A stretch of 64,000 nucleotides of DNA from Rummeliibacillus sp963792445. Lineage in GTDB: Bacteria; Bacillota; Bacilli; Bacillales_A; Planococcaceae. Under the pieces are notes generated by a model, which was given only the letters and a program-made list of their open reading frames with translations, ran no database searches and was not told the DNA's origin. Positions within the stretch are counted from its first letter, which is position 1, and every line of letters begins with the position of its first letter. The translations under genes and the position numbers were made by a program. The DNA is taken from positions 47,547 through 111,546 of the forward strand of contig CAWBWO010000020.1 in NCBI GenBank assembly GCA_963792445.1, written 5' to 3'. Of the stretch, positions 1 to 8,512 are shown in pieces.

Positions 1-1010
1 GGCTGCAAATGCATCGGCTTCCATATGGGTCTTGACTCAATATTCTCTCCCTCTAGTGCTTCCATAATATCTATTGGTCTTACTTTGCCATATAGTGTAA
101 TACAACTTAACCAGTAGTTTGGTTCGTTCCATCTATTGATAGGCATAAATTCAATACCACAAAGTCCACCCAATTCTCTTTTATAAAAGTCAAATATATA
201 CTGTTTTTTTTCAATTCTCTGATCTAATACTTTCAATTGACCTCTACCGATTCCGGCAACCACATTACTCATTCTATAATTAAAACCTAATTCACTATGT
301 TGATAGTGCCTTCCTTCGTCTTTGCTTTGGGTTGCCCAAAATCTTGCCTTTGCAATGTCTTTCTCATTATCTGAAACTAGCATTCCACCACCCGATGTGG
401 TGATAATCTTATTTCCATTAAAAGAAAAGACACCATAGTCTCCAAAAGTTCCAGTTTGTTTTCCTTTATAAAAAGTCCCTAGAGACTCCGCAGCATCTTC
501 AATTACTTTCACATGATGTTTGTCACATATTTTCATAATTTCATCCAAGTCTGCAGATAATCCATATAGATGAACTACAATTACTGCCTTTACATTGGGA
601 AACTTTTCAAATGCCTTTTCCAATGCTTTCGGACATATATTCCAAGTTTCTTCATTACTATCTATAAAAACAGGGACGGCATTTTGATAGATAATCGGAT
701 TTGCAGAAGCAGAGAATGTAAGTGTTGGGCAGAAAACGATATCACCTTGTCCAACCCCGGTTGCTTTTAGCGCTAAATGAATGGCTGCTGTTCCTGATGA
801 TAATGCCGCAGCTGAATTGGAACCAATTTTATTTGCTAATTCAATTTCAAATTGATTGACATTTTCACCAAGTGGAGCGATCCAATTTGTTTCAAAGGCT
901 TCATCAATATATTGTTTTTCGTAACCTTCAATACTCATATGTGGAGAAGCTAAGAATATTCGATTTCCGATAGTATTCCCTCCCTCTTTTTCTGATTGAT
1001 AATCCTTCAT
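1..1010 (-). CDS. DegT/DnrJ/EryC1-type PLP aminotransferase (3' end beyond window)
   Basis: The gene reads leftward and runs off base 1, so about 336 codons are visible and the C-terminus is missing. The family transfers an amino group to a keto sugar nucleotide. It typically converts the 4-keto product of a PglF/EpsC-type dehydratase into a 4-amino sugar for surface glycans. Seen here: the N-terminal LASPHMS..E..YIDEAF region, the IEDAAESLGT segment with the cofactor-binding Asp, and FNGNKIITTSGGG carrying the PLP-binding Lys. It lies 4 bp downstream of the dehydratase gene, so the two are very likely co-transcribed. Start: ATG at 1010 has no Shine-Dalgarno sequence, whereas a strong GAGGGAGGG lies inside it, six bases before an in-frame ATC at 971. 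True initiation could therefore be at 971 on a non-standard codon. Confidence 0.88.
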   Translation of the reverse strand, partial: MKDYQSEKEGGNTIGNRIFLASPHMSIEGYEKQYIDEAFETNWIAPLGENVNQFEIELANKIGSNSAAALSSGTAAIHLALKATGVGQGDIVFCPTLTFSASANPIIYQNAVPVFIDSNEETWNICPKALEKAFEKFPNVKAVIVVHLYGLSADLDEIMKICDKHHVKVIEDAAESLGTFYKGKQTGTFGDYGVFSFNGNKIITTSGGGMLVSDNEKDIAKARFWATQSKDEGRHYQHSELGFNYRMSNVVAGIGRGQLKVLDQRIEKKQYIFDFYKRELGGLCGIEFMPINRWNEPNYWLSCITLYGKVRPIDIMEALEGENIESRPIWKPMHLQ

Positions 1011-1014
1011 TTAT

Positions 1015-2841
1015 TTAAAAAACCATTACTTCCTTTGTATTTGCTGTTTCAATCAACATCTTACACAATTCATTTTCTGATAGATGTGGAATGCTTATTA
1101 TTATGTTTTCTAAATAATCTTTTGAAATAGGTATTGCTTTTCCTATATAAATATTCGGAAAGACTTTATCTTTTTGGATTTCAGAGTCATTTAGTAATTC
1201 TTCGTAAAGTTTTTCGCCTGGACGTATACCTGTATATTCTATTGGTATTTCCTGTTCTGTAAAACCTGATAATTTAATTAAATTTTTAGCCAAGTCTACA
1301 ACTTTCACTGGATCACCCATATCAAGTACAAAAACTTCACCACTTTCGGCTAATGTGCCAGCTTGTATCACAAGTCTTGATGCTTCTGGAATTGTCATAA
1401 AATATCTAGTCATCCGCGGATCGGTCACTGTTATTGGTCCACCTTCAGCAATTTGCTTTTTGAAGAGCGGGATTACTGATCCTCTTGAGCCTAAAACATT
1501 CCCAAAACGAACAGCGGCAAATTTTGTATTGCTCTCTTTTGCTAAATTTTGAATAATCATTTCAGCAAATCGTTTTGTTGCACCCATTATATTTGGAGGG
1601 TTTACCGCTTTATCTGTTGAAACCATGACAAAATGACCCACTTCGAAAGTATGTGCTGCTTCTGCTATAATTTTGGTGCCAAAAATATTATTTTTGACTG
1701 CTTCCATTGGATTTGCTTCCATTAAAGGTACGTGTTTATGAGCTGCTGCATGATAGATTACATCTGGTTTTTGAGTCGCCACAATTTCAAAAATACGTTC
1801 TTGATCCTTGATATCTGCTATCATTGGCACTACTTCTACATTTCCGTTTTGAACATCATCAAGTTTCCTTAATTGCATATCTATGTTGTAAATAGAATTC
1901 TCCCCATGCCCTAATAGGATTAAACGTTTTGGATGGAAATTCATAACTTGTTTACAGATTTCGGAGCCAATCGATCCCCCTGCACCTGTAACGAGAATCG
2001 TCTTATTAAATAATTTTTTTGAAATGGCTAGCATATCTAAATGTATCTCTTCTCTCCCCAATAAATCTTCAATTTTCACATCGCGGATTTCATTGATGGA
2101 GATTTTACCAGTCAATAAATCTTCAATCATTGGAACAGTCTGTGTTTTGATACCAGTCGCCACACATTTCTCCATAAGTTGCGCACTTTTTTTCTTAGAT
2201 AGTGATGGTATCGCTACGACAATATGTTCGATATTATTATTCGTTACAACTTCGTCTAAATTGCTTGTTGCATCTACAACACGAATCCCAAAAAGTTCTA
2301 ATCCTTTTTTTGAGTAATCATCATCTAAAAAAGCAACAGGTTGTAAAGGAGATTGACTATTGTTTACTAATTGGCGAATGATCATGGTCCCCGCAGAACC
2401 TGCACCAATAATTAGCGTTCTTTTCTTGTTGTTTGTTACTTTTTTCCCCTTTAATATTCGTTCTCTTGTAGCACGCCATGACAGCCTCGAACCACCAATC
2501 AGTAGAATATGTAGCATCCATGAGATAAAAAGAGATCGATAAAGTACATCCTCCATTAAAATAGCTTGTGTTAAACCAACCACTATAATTGAAAATGTGA
2601 CAGCTTTAAAGATAGACCGTAGTTCACCGATGGAAGCATATTCCCACACTTTTCTATATAATCCGTAAAACATAGCAGAAAGATGATGTGCAACAAAAAT
2701 GGTTAATGAGCTAAATAATAGCAATACATCCTTAAAAGGATATTCCATAGGATTGACGATAAAATAACCAATATAAATGGAAAATAATACAATACATGAG
2801 TCTAAAACTGCTAGCAATGACATCCTTTTCTTTAAGGTCAT
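1015..2841 (-). CDS. Membrane nucleotide-sugar 4,6-dehydratase (PglF/EpsC/CapD family)
   Basis: A 608-residue protein with four hydrophobic N-terminal segments (about residues 8-110). A CoA-binding-like Rossmann domain follows (GAGSAG near 147), then a C-terminal short-chain dehydrogenase domain (GAGGSIGSE at 286-294). The family removes water from UDP-GlcNAc-type sugars to give 4-keto-6-deoxy sugars at the inner membrane. The catalytic segment has STDKA (Thr409-Asp410-Lys411) and Met419-x3-Lys423. This is the MxxxK form that replaces the usual YxxxK in PglF-type membrane enzymes, so dehydratase activity is expected. Ribosome site AGGAGAG precedes ATG 2841. The next gene downstream is an aminotransferase that would use the keto sugar. 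Confidence 0.93.
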   Translation of the reverse strand: MTLKKRMSLLAVLDSCIVLFSIYIGYFIVNPMEYPFKDVLLLFSSLTIFVAHHLSAMFYGLYRKVWEYASIGELRSIFKAVTFSIIVVGLTQAILMEDVLYRSLFISWMLHILLIGGSRLSWRATRERILKGKKVTNNKKRTLIIGAGSAGTMIIRQLVNNSQSPLQPVAFLDDDYSKKGLELFGIRVVDATSNLDEVVTNNNIEHIVVAIPSLSKKKSAQLMEKCVATGIKTQTVPMIEDLLTGKISINEIRDVKIEDLLGREEIHLDMLAISKKLFNKTILVTGAGGSIGSEICKQVMNFHPKRLILLGHGENSIYNIDMQLRKLDDVQNGNVEVVPMIADIKDQERIFEIVATQKPDVIYHAAAHKHVPLMEANPMEAVKNNIFGTKIIAEAAHTFEVGHFVMVSTDKAVNPPNIMGATKRFAEMIIQNLAKESNTKFAAVRFGNVLGSRGSVIPLFKKQIAEGGPITVTDPRMTRYFMTIPEASRLVIQAGTLAESGEVFVLDMGDPVKVVDLAKNLIKLSGFTEQEIPIEYTGIRPGEKLYEELLNDSEIQKDKVFPNIYIGKAIPISKDYLENIIISIPHLSENELCKMLIETANTKEVMVF

Positions 2842-3112
2842 TCATTCTCTCCTATTATTTATTCGTTTACCGCAAATTATCAGGTATTAAGACGCACTAA
2901 AAGATTAGAATTATCAATTAAAATAACTTTAAAAGTCTGATTTTTAGTATTAATTATCTAGAATTTTTGTCAATAAAATTATTATTTCATCGCATCATTA
3001 CATTATGCTCATTCCAAAATTCTTAGAACTGTACTAGGTAAATATTATGTACCAATTTATTGGATGTACGATTATGATATTTAATCAGGTACTTTGGGTA
3101 ATTTTATTAAAA
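2842..3112. other. Upstream region of the dehydratase operon
   Basis: AT-rich region without a convincing gene. It holds a candidate leftward promoter (2944-2973) and ends at the kinase terminator. The kinase gene and the dehydratase/aminotransferase pair are therefore probably separate transcription units. Confidence 0.5.
2944..2973 (-). promoter_or_regulatory. Candidate sigma-A promoter for the dehydratase/aminotransferase unit
   Basis: Reading leftward, a perfect -35 TTGACA (2973-2968) is followed after 18 bases by TACTAA (2949-2944). An alternative -10, TAATAC, sits at 15-base spacing. Transcription would start near 2937, giving a leader of roughly 95 bases. Inferred from motif match only. 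Confidence 0.45.
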
Positions 3113-3114
3113 GT

Positions 3115-3153
3115 AAAAAAAATCCCAATGAAATATCGAACTTTTTTCATTGG
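3115..3153 (-). terminator. Terminator of the tyrosine kinase gene
   Basis: Nine-base-pair stem CCAATGAAA/TTTCATTGG (3145-3153 with 3125-3133), followed on the minus strand by eight T residues (3122-3115). It lies 43 bp after the kinase stop codon. Confidence 0.8.
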
Positions 3154-3195
3154 AACTTTTAGTATTAGTCCTTTTCGATTAGTCTATTATTCTTT

Positions 3196-3903
3196 TTAAT
3201 TGTTTCCGTAAGCGTAATAATCATGTTCCTTTTCTAATTTGTAATTATTCAATACAACTCCTAAAATTTTTGTTTTTGAACCTTGCAATAGATCTAATGT
3301 TTTTCGAGCTGCTTCTTTTTTTGTTATTCCTGAGTTTAATACGAGGATGGTACCGTCGCTCTGGTTCGCTATTAGTTGCGCATCTGTTACTGCTAAAACA
3401 GGAGGTGCATCAAAAACGATGTAATCGTATGTGTGCCTTAAACGTTCCATAGTTGTGGTCATTGCTTTAGAACCTAATAGTTCAGCTGGATTGACGGGGA
3501 TTGGACCAGATGGCAATAGATCCAAATTAGGAATTTCCGATTGTTTAATAGCTTCTCCTAAAATGGTTTGTAATGTCAGGATATTCGATAACCCAACCGC
3601 ATTATTGACTCTGAAAGTATATTGCATTGTAGGTTTTCGTAAATCTGCATCTATAAGTAAGACTTTATGCCCCTCTTCTGCAAAAAGGCATGCTAGGTTT
3701 GCAGATATTGTTGACTTTCCTTCACTCATAGAAGATGAGGTAACTAAAATCGTTTTTAATTCATTGATTGGCATTGAAAATTTAATATTTGTGCGTAATG
3801 TCCTAAATTGTTCAGAAACGACTGATTTTGGGTTTGTTCTCACGATCAGTTTTCGTGCTATTTGTTGAAGTCTTTGATGTTTCTTTTTTTTACTTCTCAA
3901 CAT
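3196..3903 (-). CDS. Bacterial tyrosine kinase, CpsD/CapB/EpsB type
   Basis: A 235-residue cytoplasmic BY-kinase that autophosphorylates and controls polysaccharide polymerisation and export. Seen here: Walker A SSSMSEGKST (Lys63), Walker A' LLIDADLRKP, Walker B-like IVFDAPPVLAVTDA, and a C-terminal tyrosine cluster (DYYAYGNN) that is the usual autophosphorylation tail. The membrane activator (CpsC/EpsA/YveK) that normally precedes it is not present upstream; the next upstream gene is an unrelated peroxidase-like gene. The kinase has its own terminator, so it looks monocistronic. The partner may be encoded elsewhere. Confidence 0.92.
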   Translation of the reverse strand: MLRSKKKKHQRLQQIARKLIVRTNPKSVVSEQFRTLRTNIKFSMPINELKTILVTSSSMSEGKSTISANLACLFAEEGHKVLLIDADLRKPTMQYTFRVNNAVGLSNILTLQTILGEAIKQSEIPNLDLLPSGPIPVNPAELLGSKAMTTTMERLRHTYDYIVFDAPPVLAVTDAQLIANQSDGTILVLNSGITKKEAARKTLDLLQGSKTKILGVVLNNYKLEKEHDYYAYGNN

Positions 3904-4338
3904 TTGCTACACTCTCTTTCTATGTGAATGATGGTTTGTTGATGAATCTATCTTTAGTCATATTTCCTTTCTTGAAAATCATAGAATTTTTAATAGTATA
4001 CGATGATAGATTGTAAAAAATACTAATAAAAAAATCTAATTGAAGTGAATATAAGGTTTGAAGCTGTTGTTTGATTTGAAATCTTCATTCATTGTAGTTC
4101 TAATACCTCACAATTATTGGTATCAACTTTTGGATATAACGAAGCAAAGTTGTAACAATATTTTTTATTAAGTGATTGGAAAATTTCTTGTAATTACGAT
4201 AATTAAAGACTTCAATTGTGCAGCTCTTAATTGAAAATCTGTTTAATGAACACAATCAAAATAAAAAAACGTTCGTTATACTTTTTACCAACGTTTGATT
4301 CGTAAATAATTTTGCATTTTTTTGTTCAAAAAAATAAA
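3904..4338. other. Intergenic region upstream of the kinase, with a possible short leader ORF
   Basis: No conventional gene seen. Reading leftward, a TATACT-like -10 is centred near 4000. A 13-codon ORF (ATG 3961 to TAG 3920) preceded by AAAGGAAAT ends 16 bp before the kinase start. It may be a leader peptide or chance. Confidence 0.35.
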
Positions 4339-4368
4339 TGCACAATGAATATCTAAATTCATTGTGCA
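4339..4368 (-). terminator. Terminator of the peroxidase-related gene
   Basis: Perfect 12-bp stem (4339-4350 with 4357-4368, loop ATCTAA), with T-rich sequence following on the minus strand (TTTATTTTTTT). It lies just after the stop at 4375. Weaker T-richness also exists on the plus side. Confidence 0.85.
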
Positions 4369-4374
4369 CATTTT

Positions 4375-4965
4375 TTATCGATTATGTGAATAGTGTTGTG
4401 GGTTTGGAATGGCTCCGATTGTACTTACCCAGCGATTTGTATAATTGAAGAATCCAGCTACAAAGGCTGCTTCTAAAATTTCGTGATCATTAAATCCAAC
4501 TGCTCTTAATTGATCTACTTCATCTGTTGTCAGCTCAGCTACACTTTTCGTTGCTCTATATGCGTAATCGCAAAGTGCACGTTGCTTCTCTGTAAGTTGT
4601 GCAGAGCGGTAATTATAGGTAAGCTTATCGACCCATTCAGGATTTTTTGTCAAACCGCGAAGTGCATCGCTATGGGTTGTTAAACAATAATTGCAGGAAT
4701 TCGTTGATGATACGACGAGCCCAATCATTTCTTTATCGATATTACTTAAATAGCAAGTTTCTGGATTAAATAATGATTGCTTGAAATCTAGGAATCCTTT
4801 AAATTGTTGTGCATTCAATGGCAATATTTTAAATAAATGATTGATGAAGCCTTGCTGTTCCATCTGGCCATCAAGTGCTGAATCAAACTCTTGTTGCAGT
4901 TCTTCTGGAATTTCTGCCTCGTTAGGTGTCTCTAAATAAGAATACTTTTGATCATACTTTGACAT
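4375..4965 (-). CDS. Peroxidase-related protein, AhpD/carboxymuconolactone decarboxylase fold
   Basis: About 196 residues. AhpD-like proteins are all-helical and use a CxxC plus a downstream His in alkylhydroperoxidase-type redox chemistry. Here SCNYCLTTH (Cys91, Cys94 and His98 from the start chosen) matches that motif. The LSNIDKEMIGLVVS segment before it is also typical of the family's peroxidase-related branch. The substrate is unknown. Start: ATG 4965 is preceded by GGGGAG with nine bases spacing, while the more upstream in-frame ATG at 4998 lacks a ribosome site. Single gene with its own terminator. Confidence 0.85.
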   Translation of the reverse strand: MSKYDQKYSYLETPNEAEIPEELQQEFDSALDGQMEQQGFINHLFKILPLNAQQFKGFLDFKQSLFNPETCYLSNIDKEMIGLVVSSTNSCNYCLTTHSDALRGLTKNPEWVDKLTYNYRSAQLTEKQRALCDYAYRATKSVAELTTDEVDQLRAVGFNDHEILEAAFVAGFFNYTNRWVSTIGAIPNPQHYSHNR

Positions 4966-5251
4966 ACCCCTATTCTCCCCTTTCTCTAACCTATTCATAT
5001 TTAATTTACTTCACCATACAAAATTGTTTATTTACATTTTTTGTTATTTAGTTGATGATATCATGTCAGATTGATATCGAAAATGAATCTTATATCCGAT
5101 ATAATGAATCATATTTTAGTAAAACTTAAGATTAAATCCATTCAGAAAAATCCCTTTCAAACTTCTACTTTGCAAATTTCTACTTTTGTTAGAAAAATTC
5201 CAAGGAACACTTGCATATATTGTAATACAAGACTAAAAGGAGGATTTCATG

Positions 5252-5662
5252 ATGGGAAAAGTGAAGGGACTATCCGCTGTTCAACGAGAATTGATCAGGG
5301 AAATTGGAAAGCATCCGAGAGGAACAGTGCCTGGCATTATTTATAAAGACTTTGATTCACAAACATGGGAGGTATTAAAAAGAGCCGATCGGATTAATGG
5401 TGTGACAAACGGTGGAGCAATCTTTCAGATGTTAACTCATCTAGCGAAAGATCCAACCATTTTTGATAAAGCGGCTCAAATAAAAGAAGAAGTAGAAGTG
5501 AGACCAGAACCGATGCCAATTAATAAATCTCAAGATGAATTAGACTTAATTATAGAAGACGCTATACTATCCTTTAATTTAGAAATCCAAAAAGCAATTG
5601 AAGACATTAGTTTGGAAGTCTTTAAAGAGATTAAAATTAAAATAAAAGACTTAGATTCATAG
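5252..5662 (+). CDS. Hypothetical protein, about 136 residues
   Basis: Real gene by its ribosome site (AAGGAGG at 5237-5243, eight bases before ATG 5252; an ATG at 5249 is also possible) and by a terminator downstream. The N-terminal part (KGLSAVQRELIREIGKHPRGTVPGIIYKDF) looks globular and basic. The C-terminal part (residues about 85-136) is an acidic/amphipathic helix-rich tail. The tail is faintly reminiscent of short IDEAL-type helical domains of Bacillales, but this is not secure. No signal peptide or membrane segment. It is divergent from the peroxidase-related gene. Function not recognised. Confidence 0.75.
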   Translation: MGKVKGLSAVQRELIREIGKHPRGTVPGIIYKDFDSQTWEVLKRADRINGVTNGGAIFQMLTHLAKDPTIFDKAAQIKEEVEVRPEPMPINKSQDELDLIIEDAILSFNLEIQKAIEDISLEVFKEIKIKIKDLDS

Positions 5663-5803
5663 GAGTCTATAATATAAATTTTCAATCAACGATTAATTAC
5701 TTATAAATATCATCCACTAATTATTCTATAATTCAACTATTAAATACTTAGTATATTGTTCTTAATAATGTAAATTGTAAAATAATCTTATATAAACCCA
5801 TCA

Positions 5804-5837
5804 CGTCAATCCTTTTTATTGAAGGATTGACGTTTTT
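5804..5837 (+). terminator. Intrinsic terminator
   Basis: Eleven-bp perfect stem CGTCAATCCTT/AAGGATTGACG (5804-5814, 5822-5832) followed by TTTTT. It is about 140 bp after the hypothetical gene. Confidence 0.85.
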
Positions 5838-6290
5838 AACAATTTTATTCTTTATGTATATGGATTTAATGCTGATTACCTTTTATTAATCGCCTTCTCC
5901 AAAAAAGTATATGACATCCTAATTCTAAAAATGTCTTTTTCAATTGTTATTTTTTGAGAGATCTGTTTGTTTTCTTGATTGAAGTTGTTGCCATTAATAA
6001 CTACGTACTTTGTTACCACTCCCCATTTTTATAACCACACGATATAAAGTACTCCCTCCACTATTTTTCCAATTTGTAAATTTTCCATAAAAAATGATTT
6101 GTGCAATTTGCTTAATGGATTATGAATCGGATTCATGCTTGTTTTGATGCGGAATTTTTTAATCTTTTATTAATTTCATAAGGTATTGGCTCATATATTT
6201 GTGTAAAATGCACATTTTTTCAGTACCATTTTTGTAATATAAATTAAATATTACAAATTTTCTAACTAATAAGACGAGCGGAGGGATACG
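5838..6290. other. Long AT-rich intergenic region upstream of the oxidase operon
   Basis: No supported gene. A 47-codon minus-strand frame (5876-6019, GTG start) exists but lacks a usable ribosome site. The promoter for the downstream oxidase/cyclodeaminase/symporter genes should lie here, but no clear sigma-A or sigma-54 match was found. Confidence 0.5.
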
Positions 6291-7456
6291 ATGAAAAACG
6301 CAGAGATCATCATCGTTGGTGGGGGTGTAATGGGTTCTAGTACAGCTTATTCACTTCGGAAAATTGGGTATGAAGGAAGAATTATTGTTTTTGAGAAAGA
6401 TCCTATTTACGAATATTCATCTACTTCGAGAAGTGCTGGAGGGATTCGCCAGCTGTATACTACAGCTATTAATATCCAAATTAGTCGATATAGTTTACAG
6501 TTTTACAAAAGCTTTCCGGAAGCAATGGGGATTGATGGAGAACCGTTTGAAATTGATTTTCGTCAACGGGGCTATCTTTTCTTAGGGACTGAAGAGATGC
6601 TTCCTGCCTTTGAGAAACAACGAAAGTACTACAAAATCAATTTGATGTCCCATCCGAATTATTGACAGCGAAGGATTTACTTCATATTATCCCTGAATTA
6701 AATATAGAAGATCTTGCAGGGGGTCTATATTGCCATGAGGATGGGTATCTTGATCCCTATTCTGTCATGCAAGGATTTAAGAAAAATGCTCAAAAATTGG
6801 GTGTTGAATATATTTCTCAAGAAGTCGATACGATTCTTACATCTCAAAATCATGTAACGGGTGTTCGTCTTGTTAATGGAGAGGAATATTCTTCGAAAAT
6901 TGTCATCAATTGTGCTGGAGCATGGGGAGTTTATTTAAGCGAAAAGATTGGGATTCCACTTCCTGTCCATCCTTTGAAACGTCAAATTTTCCAATTCGAT
7001 ACGGCTGTTCCATTGATTAAAGATTTGCCATTGACCGTTGACCCAACAGGAGTTTACTTCCGTCACGAAGGCAATAAAATTTTGAGTGGACTCTCTGAAG
7101 ATGTGCAACCTGGAATTGATTTTACAGTCCAACGATCCCTTTTCTACGATGAAATGTGGCCAGTTTTAGCTCATCGAGTGAAGAATTTTGAAAGAGCGAA
7201 AATCACTTCGGCATGGGCAGGATCTATATAGCTTTAATACGGCCGATCATAATGCGATTATTGGCGACATCCTTCGATGCAAGGGTACTATATGGCATTA
7301 GGATTCAGTGGACATGGTATGCAGCAAGCACCAGCCGTTGGACAAGGATTAGCTGAATTAATTCACTTAGGAAAATATGAAAATATCGATTTATCCCCGC
7401 TTCGATTTGAACGCTTTGCGGAAAATGATTTGGTGTTAGAGGATGCAATTGTTTAA
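6291..7456 (+). pseudogene. FAD-dependent amine/amino-acid oxidase (DAO family), frameshifted
   Basis: Three reading-frame segments together make one DAO-type flavoprotein of about 388 residues. It has N-terminal FAD-binding IIIVGGGVMGSSTAYSLR, SRSAGGIRQ, and C-terminal ALGFSGHGMQQAPAVGQGLAEL. These enzymes oxidise secondary amines or (D-)amino acids such as sarcosine, glycine or proline derivatives. Breaks: near 6637 (one A apparently missing from an A run), near 7222 (one extra base), and near 7267 (one base missing before ATCCTTCG). Restoring them gives an uninterrupted protein. Ribosome site CGGAGGGA precedes ATG 6291. It heads a run with the cyclodeaminase-family enzyme and the symporter, which suggests uptake and oxidation of an amino-acid-like substrate. 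Real decay and sequence error are both possible. Confidence 0.85.
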
Positions 7457-7505
7457 CCAACACGAGGTTTTAAAAATGCTTGCCATAAAAGGAGGTATTC
7501 ATTCT

Positions 7506-8471
7506 TTGCTCATTTTAAATGAAACAGATATTTTACAGGCAGTTTCCATGCATGATGTTATCCAAGCAATCGAAGAAGCCTATGTTCTCTATGAACATAA
7601 TGAATTTAACATGCCTTTAAGAAGTCAAATTTGTGATCAAGACAATACATTACTACTCATGCCTTGTATGGCAAAAGATTCTAGTGGTATTAAAATCGTC
7701 AATGTATGCCCTAATAACCAAGAGTATCCCGTTACCCAAGGCGTTATGATGTTACAAGATCGCCAAAATGGTGCATTAAAAGGCATCCTCAATGGGACAG
7801 TTTTAACAGGTATGAGAACCGGTGCAATTGGGGGTGTAGCAATCAAGCATTTAGCAAAGGAAGACGCTACATCAGTTGGTTTAATCGGGACAGGTTACCA
7901 AGGATTATACCAATTAATCGCTGCCTGTGCAGTCAGAAATATTAAAGATATTTTCTTATGGAATCGAACACCTGAGAAACTTCCTGCATTTATCGGAAAT
8001 TTAGCGAAGCATATCCCACAAGACATCACGATTTACATTGCAGATTCTCCTTCTGCATTAATTGGGCAATCCGAAATTATTATCACGTCTACAACAGCTA
8101 CTGATCCAGTTTTAGATAATAAATCAGATGTGTTTAATGGAAAATGTATTGTCGGAATTGGATCCTATCAACCTCAAATGAGAGAGTTTTCTGATGCCAT
8201 CTATGAAAATTTAGATGTGTTATATGTGGATACCCTTGATGCACTAAAAGAAAGCGGTGATGTCATTGATCCGCTTCAACAGCAATGGTTAACTCCATCT
8301 CAAATCATTCCATTTTCAAAAGTAATTACAAAAAAGGTCCAGCCTTCTTTTTCAGCACATCGCCCTACTGTTTTTAAATCGACAGGTATGGCCCTTTTTG
8401 ATGTGGTTGTTGCAAATAAAATAGTTGAACAAGCCGTAGAAAAACAAATTGGACAATATGTTCAGCTTTAA
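7506..8471 (+). CDS. Ornithine cyclodeaminase / mu-crystallin family protein
   Basis: About 321 residues with a Rossmann NAD-binding core (GLIGTGYQGLYQL, then WNRTPEK). The family includes ornithine cyclodeaminase, alanine dehydrogenase and ketimine reductases that reduce pyrroline- or piperideine-2-carboxylate. The exact substrate cannot be read from sequence. Start: AAAGGAGG (7488-7495) serves TTG 7506, giving MLILNETDILQAV, the usual family N-terminus. An upstream ATG at 7443 overlaps the oxidase gene and lies before the ribosome site. Next to a DAO-family oxidase and a symporter, a role in cyclic imino-acid metabolism is plausible. Confidence 0.88.
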   Translation: MLILNETDILQAVSMHDVIQAIEEAYVLYEHNEFNMPLRSQICDQDNTLLLMPCMAKDSSGIKIVNVCPNNQEYPVTQGVMMLQDRQNGALKGILNGTVLTGMRTGAIGGVAIKHLAKEDATSVGLIGTGYQGLYQLIAACAVRNIKDIFLWNRTPEKLPAFIGNLAKHIPQDITIYIADSPSALIGQSEIIITSTTATDPVLDNKSDVFNGKCIVGIGSYQPQMREFSDAIYENLDVLYVDTLDALKESGDVIDPLQQQWLTPSQIIPFSKVITKKVQPSFSAHRPTVFKSTGMALFDVVVANKIVEQAVEKQIGQYVQL

Positions 8472-8512
8472 TCTTTTCGCTTTTTATTCCCCTATTTAAA
8501 GGAGATGATTAT

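Noticed and set aside
5876..6019. 47-codon minus-strand ORF in the 5.8-6.3 kb gap
   Set aside because: The GTG start lies inside the only ribosome-site-like sequence and the peptide resembles no known protein; kept only as a note.
6160..6230. Possible sigma-54 promoter upstream of the oxidase
   Set aside because: A TTGGCTC-like -24 element is present, but the required GC at -12 is missing.
7443..7505. Longer N-terminus of the cyclodeaminase-family protein from ATG 7443
   Set aside because: Overlaps the oxidase stop and precedes the AAAGGAGG site; TTG 7506 gives the normal family start.
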